Assembly (NCBI GenBank): GCA_947095585.1
Contig: OX352763.1
Span: forward strand, 108,851,908 to 108,915,907
Direction of reading: 5' to 3'
DNA from: Nephrocerus scutellatus
Taxonomy: Eukaryota > Arthropoda > Insecta > Diptera > Pipunculidae
DNA: 64,000 bases
Shown piece after piece: positions 49,068 to 59,344 of this stretch. The notes beneath the pieces are model-generated. The model was not told where the DNA came from, searched no databases, and saw only the letters and a list, made by a program, of their open reading frames with translations. The position numbers and the translations under genes were made by a program. The stretch's first letter is position 1, and each line of letters starts with the position of its first letter.

Positions 49068-49935
49068 TATTATAATATATAAATCGAAACACGCCACACA
49101 GTCGTTTATTATTTGGTAATGGTCGCCAAAATATCTGTTTTTGAGGTCGTTTGGACTTAGATACTCACAAAATTTCAACTCTCTAGGTCGTGTGCAAGGT
49201 GGTTAAAAATGACCTCAAATAAGTCAAAAAAAATTCAACCCAACTCACGCGACACAAGTCATACTCGGAATATAAAAAATGCTGTTTGGACTTAGACACA
49301 CACAAAATTTCAACTCTCTAGGTCATGTGGCAGTTGATTTAAAAGGACCTTAAAGAAGTCGAAAAAAAAAATTTCAACCCAGCATACACCCCACACGCGA
49401 CACTTCTATTCTCGGGTACAAACTTTTATATATACATCGAAACACGCCACACAGTCGTTTATAATTTGGTAATAATCGCCAAAATATCTATTTTTGAGGT
49501 CGGGGCTATAACAAAGAATTTTTGTTTTTCCACGCTTCACACTTGCCACACACGAGTCGCGACACGCGTCAAAAGCGGGATATCAAAATGGGCCCCTCAC
49601 AAAATTTCAGCCCTCGAGGTCGTGCGAAAGGTGGTTAAAGAATACCTCAAAAAACGAGAAAATGGCGCGATTTCAAACCATCACACGTTTCACACGCGTC
49701 ATATGTGGAATATAAAAAATGCTATTCTGGACTTCAACTTTCTCGGTCGTGTGGAAGGTGGTTATAAAGGACCTCAAATAGGTCGAAACAAAATTTCAAC
49801 CTATCACACGCGCCAGACGCGACACGCGTTATACTCGGAAAATAAAAAATGCTATTTTGGAACTAGATACTCGAAAAATTTCAGCTCTCTAGGTCTAGTG
49901 GAAGGTGGTTAAAAAGGACCTCAAATTTGTCGAAA
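49068..49935 (+). repeat. Repeat N with about 128 bp tandem units
   Basis: The leading block (atcgaaacacgccacacag, tcgtttattatttgg, cgccaaaatatctg) occurs at 49083-49150 and again at 49437-49500. Units with the order ggacttagatactcac, aaaatttcaactctctagg, tcgtgtggaaggtgg, ttaaaaaggacctcaaat, gtcgaaa, then a CpG-rich cacacgcgacacgcg-type block repeat with a period of about 128 bp (for example 49710 to 49838). An inverted single unit is at 13955-14108. Open frames here are periodic artefacts. Confidence 0.75.
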
Positions 49936-50269
49936 ATACAGACAGTCAAGTTAAATAAAATTTTTTGAAAAGGATGAGAAATGAGGAGATATCTATGAAT
50001 AGGTATTTCAAATGTTTGTGGATCGTAGCAATGTGGAAAAACAGAGCATTCCACATCTTATGCTAGCAAACATGGCCACCAAGTAATGGGTGTTTTATTA
50101 ATCCCAATAGAACTTGAAATTGTAAAACCTAACTCAAAACAAAAAATATATAAAACCGTTTCAATTATTCCGAAGATCAATTAATAGCATTAACATATAA
50201 AAAAACATTTGGCATATAGCTACCGTGGCTGTTCTCAACGAAGCGCACTCTAGACTTCTAATTTTGGAC

Positions 50270-50960
50270 CACTTTTTCGAGCACTGCTGGCCGTTTGTCA
50301 CAAATAACACGAACAATGTTGGTCTTCAAGGCGTCAATCGTTGAGTTACAGCCACTTCACGTGGCCACACAGGAAATAATCGAGAGATGTCACATCGAAT
50401 GAACTTGGGGGATAATTGACAGGTCCATTTCTCGAAATCAAGTTCTCGACATTTCGCGCTATCCTTTTGAAACCACATCCGTCCCGATCAATGTTATCCA
50501 TATTTTCAAACAAAATATTATTAATTATGCTGCGGTAAGGATCTCCATTGACTGTAACGCGAACTCCAAATCAATTTTTGAATAAATATGGTCCGATGAT
50601 GCCACCATCATGTAAACCACACCAAACGGTGAATTTTTCTGTATGTAACGGAGTCTGTAGGGTCTCTTGTAGATTGGTGTCACTCTATATTCGGCAATTT
50701 TGTATACTTGCGATCTTGTGGCATTAATTCCTGTTCTCGCTGGATCTTATACGGGTGTAGGCCAAGATCTTTGCTCAAAATTTTCCACGTAGTGGATGGA
50801 CAGAGCTTAAATTCCGAAGACGGCGAATCAATACATTTGGCTCATTGATTTACAGCGGCAATATTCTCTTCAGTTCGCATATTTAACGTTGGAGTTATTG
50901 CATTATTTAGAGAGTATGTGGTACGGAATCTATCAACAGCTCCATGGACGAATTATAAAA
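50270..50960 (-). pseudogene. Mariner-type transposase pseudogene 2
   Basis: Same subfamily as the relic at 5434-6310. Minus-strand reading: RTEENIAAVNQ (about 50880), STTWKILSKDLGLHPYKIQ (about 50800-50745). A deletion removes the first catalytic Asp region. Then come EKFTVWCGLHDGGIIGPYLF, VRVTVNGDPYRSIINNILF (about 50640-50500), FQKDSAK (second Asp, in another frame) and FDVTSLDYFLCGHVK (third Asp, about 50385-50350). Multiple stops and shifts; no terminal inverted repeats found. Confidence 0.8.
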
Positions 50961-51129
50961 ATCACAAAGTCTTCTATAAGTTGCGCAAATCGACGACTGA
51001 ATTTTAAGGAAAATTTTAATAATTTATTTGCGTTGTTGTAATAGTAAATGTCAAAATTAAGCATAGTCTGATAGCTGATTTGATAGTTAACCTTTCAATA
51101 AGTTATATCAAAGTAAACAAAACAAGCTC

Positions 51130-51345
51130 TATTTTGTTTTGACCTCATTTTTGTGCAGCTCCAAAGTTCATGCCGGACGCTCGATATGGATAAAACCTTC
51201 TTGTACAGCTCATGAGTTTTAGTCAGCTATATCAATATCGCGTGCGTAAGCTGGTAACTGAATTGACTTAAAGGGAATTGTTCCTCTCTTCGTTGCATCT
51301 CGGATGACTTTCTCCAACGACAGGTTGAAGTGAACGACCTCTCTA
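51130..51345 (-). mobile_element. RTE-A RT scrap
   Basis: The minus strand reads FNLSLEKVIRDATKRGTIPF and PAYARDIDIAD, the counterpart of 1835-1950 (YADDID box, here ARDID, so decayed), then AVQEGFIHIE. Confidence 0.65.
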
Positions 51346-51451
51346 TCCATGTTGAATGGGCTTGATAGTGAGCCGAAAATTGTAACTAAGCTAGTCATCT
51401 TTCATATGACAACCTCCACCACATACCATACAACTACATTTAATATACCCA

Positions 51452-51524
51452 GTCTTAGTCGACAAAAGCGCTGAACGGCATGCGAACGATACTCGGCACC
51501 ACAGGTTCGAATCCGAACTAAGAC
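51452..51524 (+). repeat. tRNA-like head of a SINE-like element
   Basis: A 73 bp segment whose ends pair over 7 bp (gtcttag / ctaagac) and which contains a perfect RNA polymerase III B box (ggttcgaatcc, 51504-51514). The A box region is poor. The T stem pairs over only two or three bases and the anticodon arm is unclear, so I do not call a working tRNA. An A-rich run (51525-51540) and a 73 bp tandem array follow directly, which suggests a tRNA-derived SINE with an expanded body. Confidence 0.45.
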
Positions 51525-51540
51525 AAAATAGAAAAAAAAT

Positions 51541-51964
51541 TAATGGTTGAAGAGTAGTTACCTTGCCATTACCGCCAAACCTAAACGCTGCGACGTTCAC
51601 TAAGTCCTGAAATTATTGGCTGAAGAGTAGTGACCTTGCCAATACCGCTAAACCTAAACGCTGCGATACTCACTAAGTCCTGAAATTAATGGTTGAAGAG
51701 TAGTGACCTTGCCATTACCGCTGAAGATAAACGCTGCGACGCTCACTAAGCCTGATATTAATGGTAGAAGAGTAGTTACCTTGCCATTACCGCTGAACCT
51801 AAAAGCTGCGATGACCAATATATCCTGAAATTAAGGGTTGAAGAGTAGTTACCTTGCAATTACCGCCTAAGCTAAACGCTACGACGCTCACTAAGCCTGA
51901 AATTAATTGTTGAAGAATAGTTACCTTGCCATTACCGCTGAAGATAAACACTGCGACGCTAGGT
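51541..51964 (+). repeat. Tandem array of six about 73 bp units
   Basis: Unit starts (taatggttgaagagtag or close) lie at 51541, 51613, 51687, 51759, 51832 and 51904. Each unit runs through taccttgccattaccgctg, aacctaaacgctgcgacg, ctcactaag and cctgaaat. The last unit breaks off at 51964. Confidence 0.85.
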
Positions 51965-51967
51965 CCG

Positions 51968-52440
51968 CAAGCCAAGCCAATCTACACTTAAATCCCTGGA
52001 ATCAGTCTCCACATTTTCAATTCTAGTCCTTAACTGTCGATCATATCTCGTGGAGATGGCAGAGCTGTTCAATATCCACCTGTGTTGGGTGCCAGGCCAC
52101 AGATAACTGTATGGCTGACAAACTCGCCAAGAAGAAAGTGTAGTTCCCTTCCCTTCCCTTCTTACCTAAATATGGTTCCATGGCATACCAATCGCTACAT
52201 GCAAACTCTTGTTAAGGCGGGATGCTAATGTTAAACTTACTGTAGGTGGTCAAACGGTACAACTTTCTTCTACAATGACATCTCATCAACATTGACATTG
52301 GTAGTTTCCTACGCTACATACGAAGCTCTAATTGGTTCATCGAGTTGGTGGAAGCCCATGTGGTATCACAATGGACTATTACTGGTCTAAGTGTGTCGGT
52401 TCAACTGACAGCCATCTTAACCTTACCTCGGGTTATATAG
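51968..52440 (+). mobile_element. LINE RNase H / 3' fragment
   Basis: At about 52050-52140 the plus strand reads LVEMAELFNIHLCWVPGHR, then MADKLAKKK after a frame change: the WVPGH...ADKLA part of RNase H as in the LINEs at 15.7 and 59.8 kb. Downstream (52290-52440) a FLRYIRSSNWFIEL-like block may be the C-terminus. Short and broken. Confidence 0.6.
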
Positions 52441-52608
52441 CCAAAGGTACCTTTAGTTGAATCTGAATAATTTCTTGATCTTGTTACTGATTCATTATTA
52501 TTTAAAACGTCTCGATTTCTATTGTGACAAGAAAATTGCCGCACCCCCTAAATCCGATGTGCGGTTTACTCCACATAAAAGACACATTGTTCCAATTAAG
52601 AGAAAACA

Positions 52609-52614
52609 TTTATT
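52609..52614 (-). terminator. Polyadenylation signal of vanin-like gene 1
   Basis: AATAAA on the minus strand, 30 bases after the stop codon of the gene. It is the only match close by, so the 3' UTR should be short. Confidence 0.55.
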
Positions 52615-52643
52615 TGAGCTTTCACTAACTGTCATCTACTTAT

Positions 52644-55600
52644 TTAACTATGAACTCGAAATACCATAGTAAACAAAGAAATCGTCGTCAAGAGGGCACC
52701 CGTACAACCTGTAAAACTGGACGCAATCGATCGATCGTAGTAATTAGCATAGATGGCGAATGCCAGCAAGTTATTAGATGGGTAGCCAGTCAAACTGTAA
52801 CGAACGTGATGGTGATTTCTGGAAGAAAATAAATCTGATAAAGCTTAGCTGAACGCATAAATGATGAACTCACCCTCTATCCTCTATACTCCACTGAATG
52901 CTCTCCGCTGGCAATGGATATAATGAATCATCCAAACCGTTGGGCATCAAAAGTAATCGCTGGGATTTTGAAAAGCTTCCCTCAATGAAGATTTCTTCAA
53001 ATACAAAATCCGAACTGACATTAACAGTTTGAGGAAAAATGGTGCCACAACTTGCAGTTGTGTCATTGGTGCAAGCATAAATGCCACAAATTTGCAGGGA
53101 ACTTTTTTCCGCTTTTTCGTAAACGCGATCTCCATTGAGAACGCCGATCCGATATCGATAGGAGCAGGAGGAGGAGGACGAATTAGCTGGTGTAAGATCC
53201 TTCGCTAGTATACGAAAACTGCAACAGAAATTTCCATCGCACAGTTCTTTATTGAGTTCACCCGCCACCCTAAAGTCGACTAGGTGTGATTTGTAATTTC
53301 CAATTTGGTAATCCCTCATGAGGCGGACTCCTGTTTGTCGGATTTGTTTTTGCTTCGATGGTCTGTTGGTCGGCACAATGACACCAGGTACTTTTTTATA
53401 TACCTTGGCCACGTAGAGTTTTCTCTCTCCTACACCCGTATTCATCACGGAAACGAGCGCACCTTCCTTACCGGCGAATATTCCTGTTCCTGTGCTTCCA
53501 ATTTCCGGCAAACTAGCGCCAGCTGCTAGCAAATTGACATCATTCCCATGTGACCAGGATTGTTGCAACTGAACAGCTACATAGGGAGAGGAGATAGATA
53601 GAAAACGGCTAAATAACGAGAATCTTCCGTTGACATACCCGTCAAAAATGGCAACTCAGAGTACCACCAATTGGGGAAAATAAAATCTCGAATTCCCAAA
53701 TCGACAGCCATCTTCTGCGCTGGCGCATAGAATATTATGTCGAAGCAAATGAAATGGCCAAATGTGACGCCGAAATCGGTTTCGAAAATCCCCATTTCCG
53801 GCACAAGGGTGACATTGACATCCTCAACGTAGACGTGTACCTTGCGATATCGAGAGATCACTCGGCCAGCCCTATCAAAGACGACATTTGTATTGAATTT
53901 AATGATGCCAGTCGATGCACAAGATCGTGGTTCGGCCGGGACGGCAGTGCAATTTTCCTTTTCCGTAATATTTATGACAATGTACTTCTTCGCACTCCTA
54001 GCAGAGCATGATATTTGCACCAGAAAGTCATGGTATTTTCCCGACTGGACACATGGTATCACATTATCTTTCGGATTGGGAACGTTAGTCAACTCGTGGT
54101 AATTGTTTAGTGTACCTTCTGGGAATACAATGAGATCCGCTACGTTAGCTTCTGGCGAAGAGATGATTTTTCTGTATTCAGCTAAATGGTTGGCTAGAGA
54201 TTCTGATGGTGTCATTCCGGACGTTTCCGGCCGAAATTCGACGACTCCTGCTGTGTAGTAGGCATCCGATGGGGTTGAGATCTAAAAAAATGGTGTTTCA
54301 TAAGCTTAAGAGGTATCCTAACCAATCCTTCAAGGAGTCACAATCTCTTTGACTGGTATTCCCGAAAATCATAGATGCAACCTTCCAAAACGCACAACAT
54401 TTTTAAATAAGTTACAAAGTCCTTGGAATGAATTTTGAGACTTTGAAACTTAAGTTACTACAAAATGTCTGGTTATCTGAAGATTATCGTAAAATGGCAA
54501 CCTTATCTTTTAAGTATTAGTAAGTAAAGTGGGAATTATCAAACCTTCATGCAAAGTCCGAAAAACGTTGAAGGTCCTCGTGAAATTAATGTCAAAAATA
54601 CAGCAGACCTACTTGGACCATCAACTGATCTCGAGACGAGACCAGTAACGCAGCGAAGAAGGCCTGGCTCCCGACGAAGGGTGTCTACCAGTGGTGATGC
54701 TAAGGGGGCCAATAAGGGTAAGGGTCCGCAGCTTCCTCTGGCGAGAGGGCTGTAGCTCCCAAGCTCTCACACAAAGGGTGGCCAGCAGTCATTTAAATGT
54801 GACACTCGTCGATGAGGTTTCGAGGAGCAGCAAGCCGATTCTAAATAGGTGGGGACTCATCGAGGCTCGCCTGTCGGAATTGGCGATGGACCATCTCCTG
54901 AGTAAGGCACAAGATCCATCTGTCTCGTTCGACTGCTCCGAGCTCGTCAGGGCCTTTCGGGTCACCAGGTGTGAGGACCAAGCGTCTCTGACTTTCCTTG
55001 TCGAGTGCGTTGCTAAGATTGGCAATGCCTGGGAGGTCTTGAAGTTCGAGCTCATCCCTGTCAGAAAAATTGCGAGAAGGCCAAGCGGTCGCATCTGGCT
55101 ACCTATGATGGAGGTAAACAACGAAAAGTTCCTCCAATGTCTCAGGCTGAAAAATCCGGAGGTCACAATGGGGAACTGGAGCGTTTTAAAAGCCGAAGAG
55201 CCACTGCATAACAACATGTCCTTGGTGCTCATCATTAATATTGAGTGCCTGGAAGCTCAAGATAGAGCGAGTCATAGGCTCGGGTTTGGCATAAAGCATG
55301 CAAAGGTGAAAGTTTTCCGGATGATGAGGTTGGTCCCAAAAAGGACGTGGCATCCGGTTTGCTAGAGGTGATCAGGTCACAATGGGGAACTGGAGCGTTT
55401 TAAAAGCCGAAGAGCCACTGCATAACAACATGTCCTTGGTGCTCATCATTAATAATGAGTGCCTGGAAGCTCTTGATAGAGCGGGACATAGGCTCAGGTT
55501 CGGCATTAGGCCTGCAAAGGTGAAAGTTTTCCGGATGATGAGGTTGGTCCCGAAGAGGACGTGGCCTCCGATTTGCTAGAGGGTCCATATAGATGGAATA

Positions 55601-58086
55601 TAGATGGATGGAATAGATAGAGGTCCGCCTATTGAATGCCCTGATGCTCTCCCAACCCTCTAATAGCGACGATATCTAAGGCACTGCAGATCAACCTGAA
55701 GCACTCGAGATGTGCCTCGGACAATCTGCAGATATTCCTAAGAGGGGAAAACTTATACACCGTATTGATACAAGAACCATGGGTCAGAGGTACTAACGTT
55801 ATGGGTCTTTGCTACAAAGAGTATAACCTCTTCTACAAAAAAAAAACGAGAGTAAGCCAAGATCTTGCGTCTTAGTTAAGAGACATATTAAAGCTTTCCT
55901 TTGTCCTAACTACAACTCATCGGACTTAACGATTTCAAGGCTTTTTAAATTCTCTATATTAACTTCACGTATTCGTGTGTTTGTTTGTTTGTCGTGGAAT
56001 CTTGCGATAAATTTTTCACCCACTTTCCAAAGTCCGATTTCATTGAAATTTTGCACACATGCATATCTCTGATGACAACACTTTCTATTACAATTTGGGG
56101 CCGATTTACCCGATTTTCTTCAAATTTTATGTACATATGTAACTCCGGAGGACAATACTTTTGTAAAAATTTTGGAGACCAGTGGCGCCGGAGTCGTGAT
56201 GTCCCATATAAACTTTTTAAAAAAATTGACCCTACTTTCTTGTAACTCCGTTTGACAACACTTTTATAAAAATTTTGGAGACCTGGAGGGTCTCTCGGAC
56301 TCGTGAGGCCCCATACAAATTTCTTAAAAAATTAGCCCGATTTTCTTCAAATTTTATATACATGCGTATCTCCGATGGACAACACTTTTATAAAACTTTT
56401 GGAGACCCCAGGCCTCGTAGATGAGAAACGATCTGTTTGAGAAGCTAATCTAATTTTTTCATAAAGATGTATAGGCTGATGAGAAAGCAACATCTTCGAA
56501 AAAAGATTTAGTGTACGAAATTTTAGAAGATTATCGAGCGTCATGCCGTGTAGACGCGAGGAATAATAAGATACATTATCAAATTGTCGTAAGCCGAAAA
56601 CATATCTGACTATGGCGTTAAAAGTAACATTCACCTTGATGTTGTTAAAAGCAACACTAATCTTTTAGATCCGTACGAGAAATTGCAGTAGATTTCGCGA
56701 CCATATGTCGTAACTGGTACAGCTAACGTTTTTGCCAGTAAGATTCGAGTTTTCAAAGGAGTGAAAGACCGTGTAGCCCATAAAGTACGAAGCACTCCAT
56801 AAGTCTTTCCTACATCTAAGTTAATGTGAGTGTCCCTATGCTAAATCACGGCTGAAGGTCATACCTAGGTTTTTGACTTTTTCGACATACTCGACATGTT
56901 GTTAAATGTAATAGACAAGAAATATCAGAGGTCCATTAGCTGCTTCGAGATGACAATGCATTGAAAATTTTTTTTGCATTTAGCGTTAGACCGGTACTAT
57001 TAGTACACAGCGCTATGTTTGAACGATCATCGTTGATACAACTCACAGCATGCTCGATTAAGCACAACGGGCAACTTAGGACAAGCTGAGAATCATCAGC
57101 GTACATATGAAGTGAGGTGTGCCTAACGATGTATGAAACTTAATTTACAAACAGAGAGAATAGTATTGGTCCTAAGATAGATCCTTGAGGAACCCCTCTG
57201 TTTCTAGGAAGAAAGTCTGTCAGAATTTTAATAATTTCCACTGCCTGTGAGGTTGATAAAATCAATTTCACAGCGCTAGGTTCAAAGTTATAAAGTCGAG
57301 ATAGCTTATGGCATAAAATTGGATGGTCGGCCGTGTCAAACGCTTTAGAAAAGTCCAGTAGAACTAAGAACGAAACATATCCCTCATCTAGAATAACCCG
57401 TATGTCCTCTGATATGCCTATTATGGCTCTTATGCAACTATGTTTCGGCCAAAACCCAAAGTGCTTAGACGTTAAGATGTTATTGGTGTAGAGTTGTTTA
57501 TTTATTGATCTTGAATAGAAAATCCACTGCAGATTATTCGTAGCAACAAAGAAGCTCTAACATACAGATGAAAAATTCATTCGTATAACCAAAAACAAAA
57601 CAATAACCGCAATTGAACAGAGAAACTGAGGAACTAAAATCAATATCAAGTGGCTCGGCGAGTTACTTAAAACAGTTTACAAATTAATTATCAACGGATT
57701 ACTAACTGTTAGCATCATGTTCGGTATTCCGTTGAATTACACAGGAAGTTATTCTCAAGTGATCGGAAAGAAACTCGAGTAACCAATCAGTCTCTAATGA
57801 ATAGCTCTAACTCCGTGTGTAGAGGGCCTTAGTGCTAACCCACTTAAAGAAACTACACTGCCACGGTTGTGTCTGGTAACTATGTACCAGAATGTCAAGA
57901 AAGAAACGTTCACGCAAGTAAGTAATAATAACGTATCATTAGTTAATGACAATATTTGCAATTGAATCCACAAATACAAGAGCAACAATTAAATAATATA
58001 TTACAATAATAATGTTTTTTTGTGGACAAACAAACCTGTAACGATTGAACGATTAATGCACCAAACAGAAAAGCAAACACAAACAT
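52644..58086 (-). CDS. Vanin-like protein (biotinidase/pantetheinase family), gene 1
   Basis: Four coding exons: 58086-58036, 54281-53639, 53576-52874 and 52818-52644, 523 residues. The last three are firm. Exon 1 (MFVFAFLFGALIVQSLQ, then CAG/gtttgt) is my deduction: it is the only signal-peptide exon with a donor in the right phase upstream. Introns are 3754, 62 and 55 bp, phases 0, 1 and 2, all GT-AG. The nitrilase domain holds the full triad: Glu72 in VFPEGT, Lys164 in RYRKVH, Cys196 in GHFICFDI. The C-terminal vanin base domain follows (NDVNLLAAGAS, STGTGIFAG, many Cys). The last exon ends in a hydrophobic tail (GALLTTISLFTMVF), as for a GPI signal. Known vanins hydrolyse pantetheine and biotinidase hydrolyses biocytin; which applies here is unknown. 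Probably secreted or membrane-anchored and glycosylated (NIT, NCT, NVT sites). No stops or shifts. Confidence 0.88.
54540..55940 (+). mobile_element. LOA/R1-type LINE: ORF1 (DUF4780-like) and start of ORF2
   Basis: ORF1: 54549-54755 then 54691-55365 in a second frame. The second part has the order typical of DUF4780-type insect LINE ORF1: LNVTLVDEVSRSSKPI, NRWGLIEARLSELAMDHLL, VTRCEDQASLTFLVECVAKIG (trimmed here), RPSGRIWLPMM, then the NWSVLKAEEPLHN block and AKVKVFRMMRLVPKR. A direct 214 bp duplication repeats the last part. From about 55680 the ORF2 endonuclease begins (LQINLKHSRCASDNLQIFL, VLIQEPWVRG, about 55685-55790) and stops at the edge of the next repeat (55941). It lies antisense within the intron of the vanin-like gene. 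Confidence 0.75.
55161..55588 (+). repeat. 214 bp tandem duplication inside LINE ORF1
   Basis: ggtcacaatggggaactgga starts at 55161 and again at 55375. Both copies run through aaaagccgaagagccactgc, aaggtgaaagttttccgg and gaggttggtccc to a terminal tttgctagagg. The second copy differs at scattered bases. Confidence 0.85.
55945..56420 (+). repeat. Dispersed array-bearing repeat, copy 3
   Basis: Opens with taaattctctat (55946-55957) like copy 1, then attaacttcacgt, a shrunken gtgtttgtttgtttg microsatellite, the tggaatcttgcgat block, and about three diverged units of the 120 bp array (ttttggagacc at about 56192, 56275, 56398; cgattttcttcaaattttat). It is cut by the CR1/Jockey fragment, so the far terminal repeat is missing. 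Confidence 0.7.
56421..57510 (-). mobile_element. CR1/Jockey-type LINE RT relic
   Basis: Minus strand reads from about 57500: KHFGFWPKHSCIRAI, VSFLVLLDFSKAFDTADHPI (motif A Asp, about 57360-57310), NRGVPQGSILGP (motif B, about 57215-57170), MYADDSQLVLS (catalytic box, about 57110-57080), then LTLNAKK. The C-terminal block is open at 56634-56347 (NAIVRYVFGLRQFDNVSYYS, LHGMTLDNLL, YEKIRL). Most of the frame has stops. It is in the same orientation as the vanin-like gene around it. Confidence 0.8.
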
Positions 58087-58230
58087 TATTTTCGTTCTTA
58101 ATTCAATAAATTAATTCTTTGTTTTGTTAATACGATTCCAACAGCTTTTTATTGTTAATATCGCTAATCGTTGAGTGTAATCTTATCAGTCCATTGCGCG
58201 CGGTGCACCGACGAACAAACGACTGACAAT
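58087..58230 (-). promoter_or_regulatory. Putative promoter and 5' UTR of vanin-like gene 1
   Basis: Minus strand. TCAGTC at 58226-58221 fits the arthropod initiator, with a start about 138 bases before the ATG at 58086. No good TATA box; a GATA-type site (TGATAAGA) lies at 58188-58181. Motif-only evidence, dependent on exon 1 being right. Confidence 0.35.
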
Positions 58231-58437
58231 CTACTTCGTTACATATTCATAATTAAGTGCTGTGTAGGGCACATAAAAATCGGTATTATAGTTTTCTTAC
58301 AACGTGGGTAGCAGTTTAGAAATGAAACGCAAAATGGTAAATGAATACCCAATTAACCCGTGCAGTTTAGTTCCGCATGTAGAGAAAGGGCAAACAACAA
58401 TCCAACGATAACAGTATGCAAACTATAGCTCTCTAAA
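58231..58437. other. Upstream non-coding sequence of vanin-like gene 1
   Basis: About 200 bases of unique sequence between the proposed start site and the RTE-C relic; the room for proximal regulation is therefore small. No further motif claimed. Confidence 0.35.
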
Positions 58438-59335
58438 GGAATTTGAGATACTAAGTGGGGTACGACAAGGTTGCATTCTATCGCCGATACTTTTTTTGTT
58501 GGTGATTAGCGATGTGCTTCACGCAGCTTTCGTTGGACTCTTACATCTCAACTCAAACATCTGGACTACGCTGACGACGTTTTGTTTACTCTCACACAGG
58601 ATTATGGAGCTGCACCAAATGACGACAAATGTGGAAAGGGGCAGGCAAATGTTGCGGGTTTGAAGACTAATACTGCCAAAACCAAAATCATCAACCTCGG
58701 CTGGCACTAACTCAGCAACTGAAGTTAACATTGCTGGACAACCGGTAAAGAGAGTAGAAAGTCTTCAATATCTTGTGAGTATTGTCTAGACCGAAGGTGG
58801 AACCGAACAGGACATTGTCAGACGAATTATTGGCAAAGCAAAAGCAGTGTTTGGAATGATGTACATGATATGACGAAGCAATGCGATCAGCTTAAACACC
58901 AAGCTGCGATTGTTCCGTTCACATGTTGAATATGTGCTGATGTATGGGTGCAGCAATTCGAAGGTGACCGCTACTATCACAAAAATATTACAGACGTTCG
59001 TAAATAGGTGCCTACGGAACATCTTACAGGTTTTCTGGCCTAACAGTATCTCTAACGAACATCTTTACCAAAGAACGGGTCAAGAACCAACCATCCAACA
59101 ATGGAAGTGGCAATGGATTGGTCATACACTCCGAAGGCTACAGTTCCATAGCAAACTACGCAATGCAATGGAATCCGTTATCTCAGGATGGTAGAAGAAC
59201 CAAGTCTGAGTAGTCACGGCAATTGGGGAAGAGTTGGGGAGAGCTGAAGCTCATTGCCAGCAACCGCACGCGATGGCGCGTAGGCGTAGTAGATGCCCTA
59301 GGACCCACAAGGGGATATAGGACATAAGTAAATTC
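58438..59335 (+). mobile_element. RTE-type LINE (RTE-C), 5'-truncated
   Basis: Starts gaatttgagatactaagtgg and reads GVRQGCILSPILF..., then LDYADDVLFTL (YADD intact, about 58560-58595), QYL...GGTEQDIVRR-like, LFRSHVEYVLMYGCSNSKV (58905-58965) and a C-terminus with KWQWIGHTLRRL (59105-59145). Ends at caaggggatataggacataa (59311-59330). It begins at the same point of the element where the 35 kb copy resumes after its internal deletion. It lies just upstream of the vanin-like gene 1 promoter, transcribed away from it. Confidence 0.8.
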
Positions 59336-59344
59336 TAGCTTGTG

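Larger units (their letters stand above)
54282..58035 (-). other. Intron 1 of vanin-like gene 1, loaded with transposons
   Basis: Acceptor tttttttag/ATC at 54282-54283, donor CAG/gtttgt at 58035. Inside are a LINE ORF1 with the start of its ORF2, the array-bearing repeat copy 3, and a CR1/Jockey-type RT piece. The remaining 57511-58035 and 54282-54540 show no gene or repeat. Confidence 0.6.

Noticed and set aside
49466..49912. 148-codon plus-strand frame
   Set aside because: Lies in the 128 bp tandem repeat; periodic artefact.
51452..51524. Functional tRNA gene
   Set aside because: Acceptor stem and B box are good, but the T stem pairs poorly and no convincing anticodon arm or A box is present.
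51541..51964. CRISPR-like array
   Set aside because: Contiguous units without unique spacers, in a eukaryotic genome.
54789..55235. 148-codon minus-strand frame in intron 1
   Set aside because: Antisense to the DUF4780-like ORF1; not an exon of the vanin-like gene.
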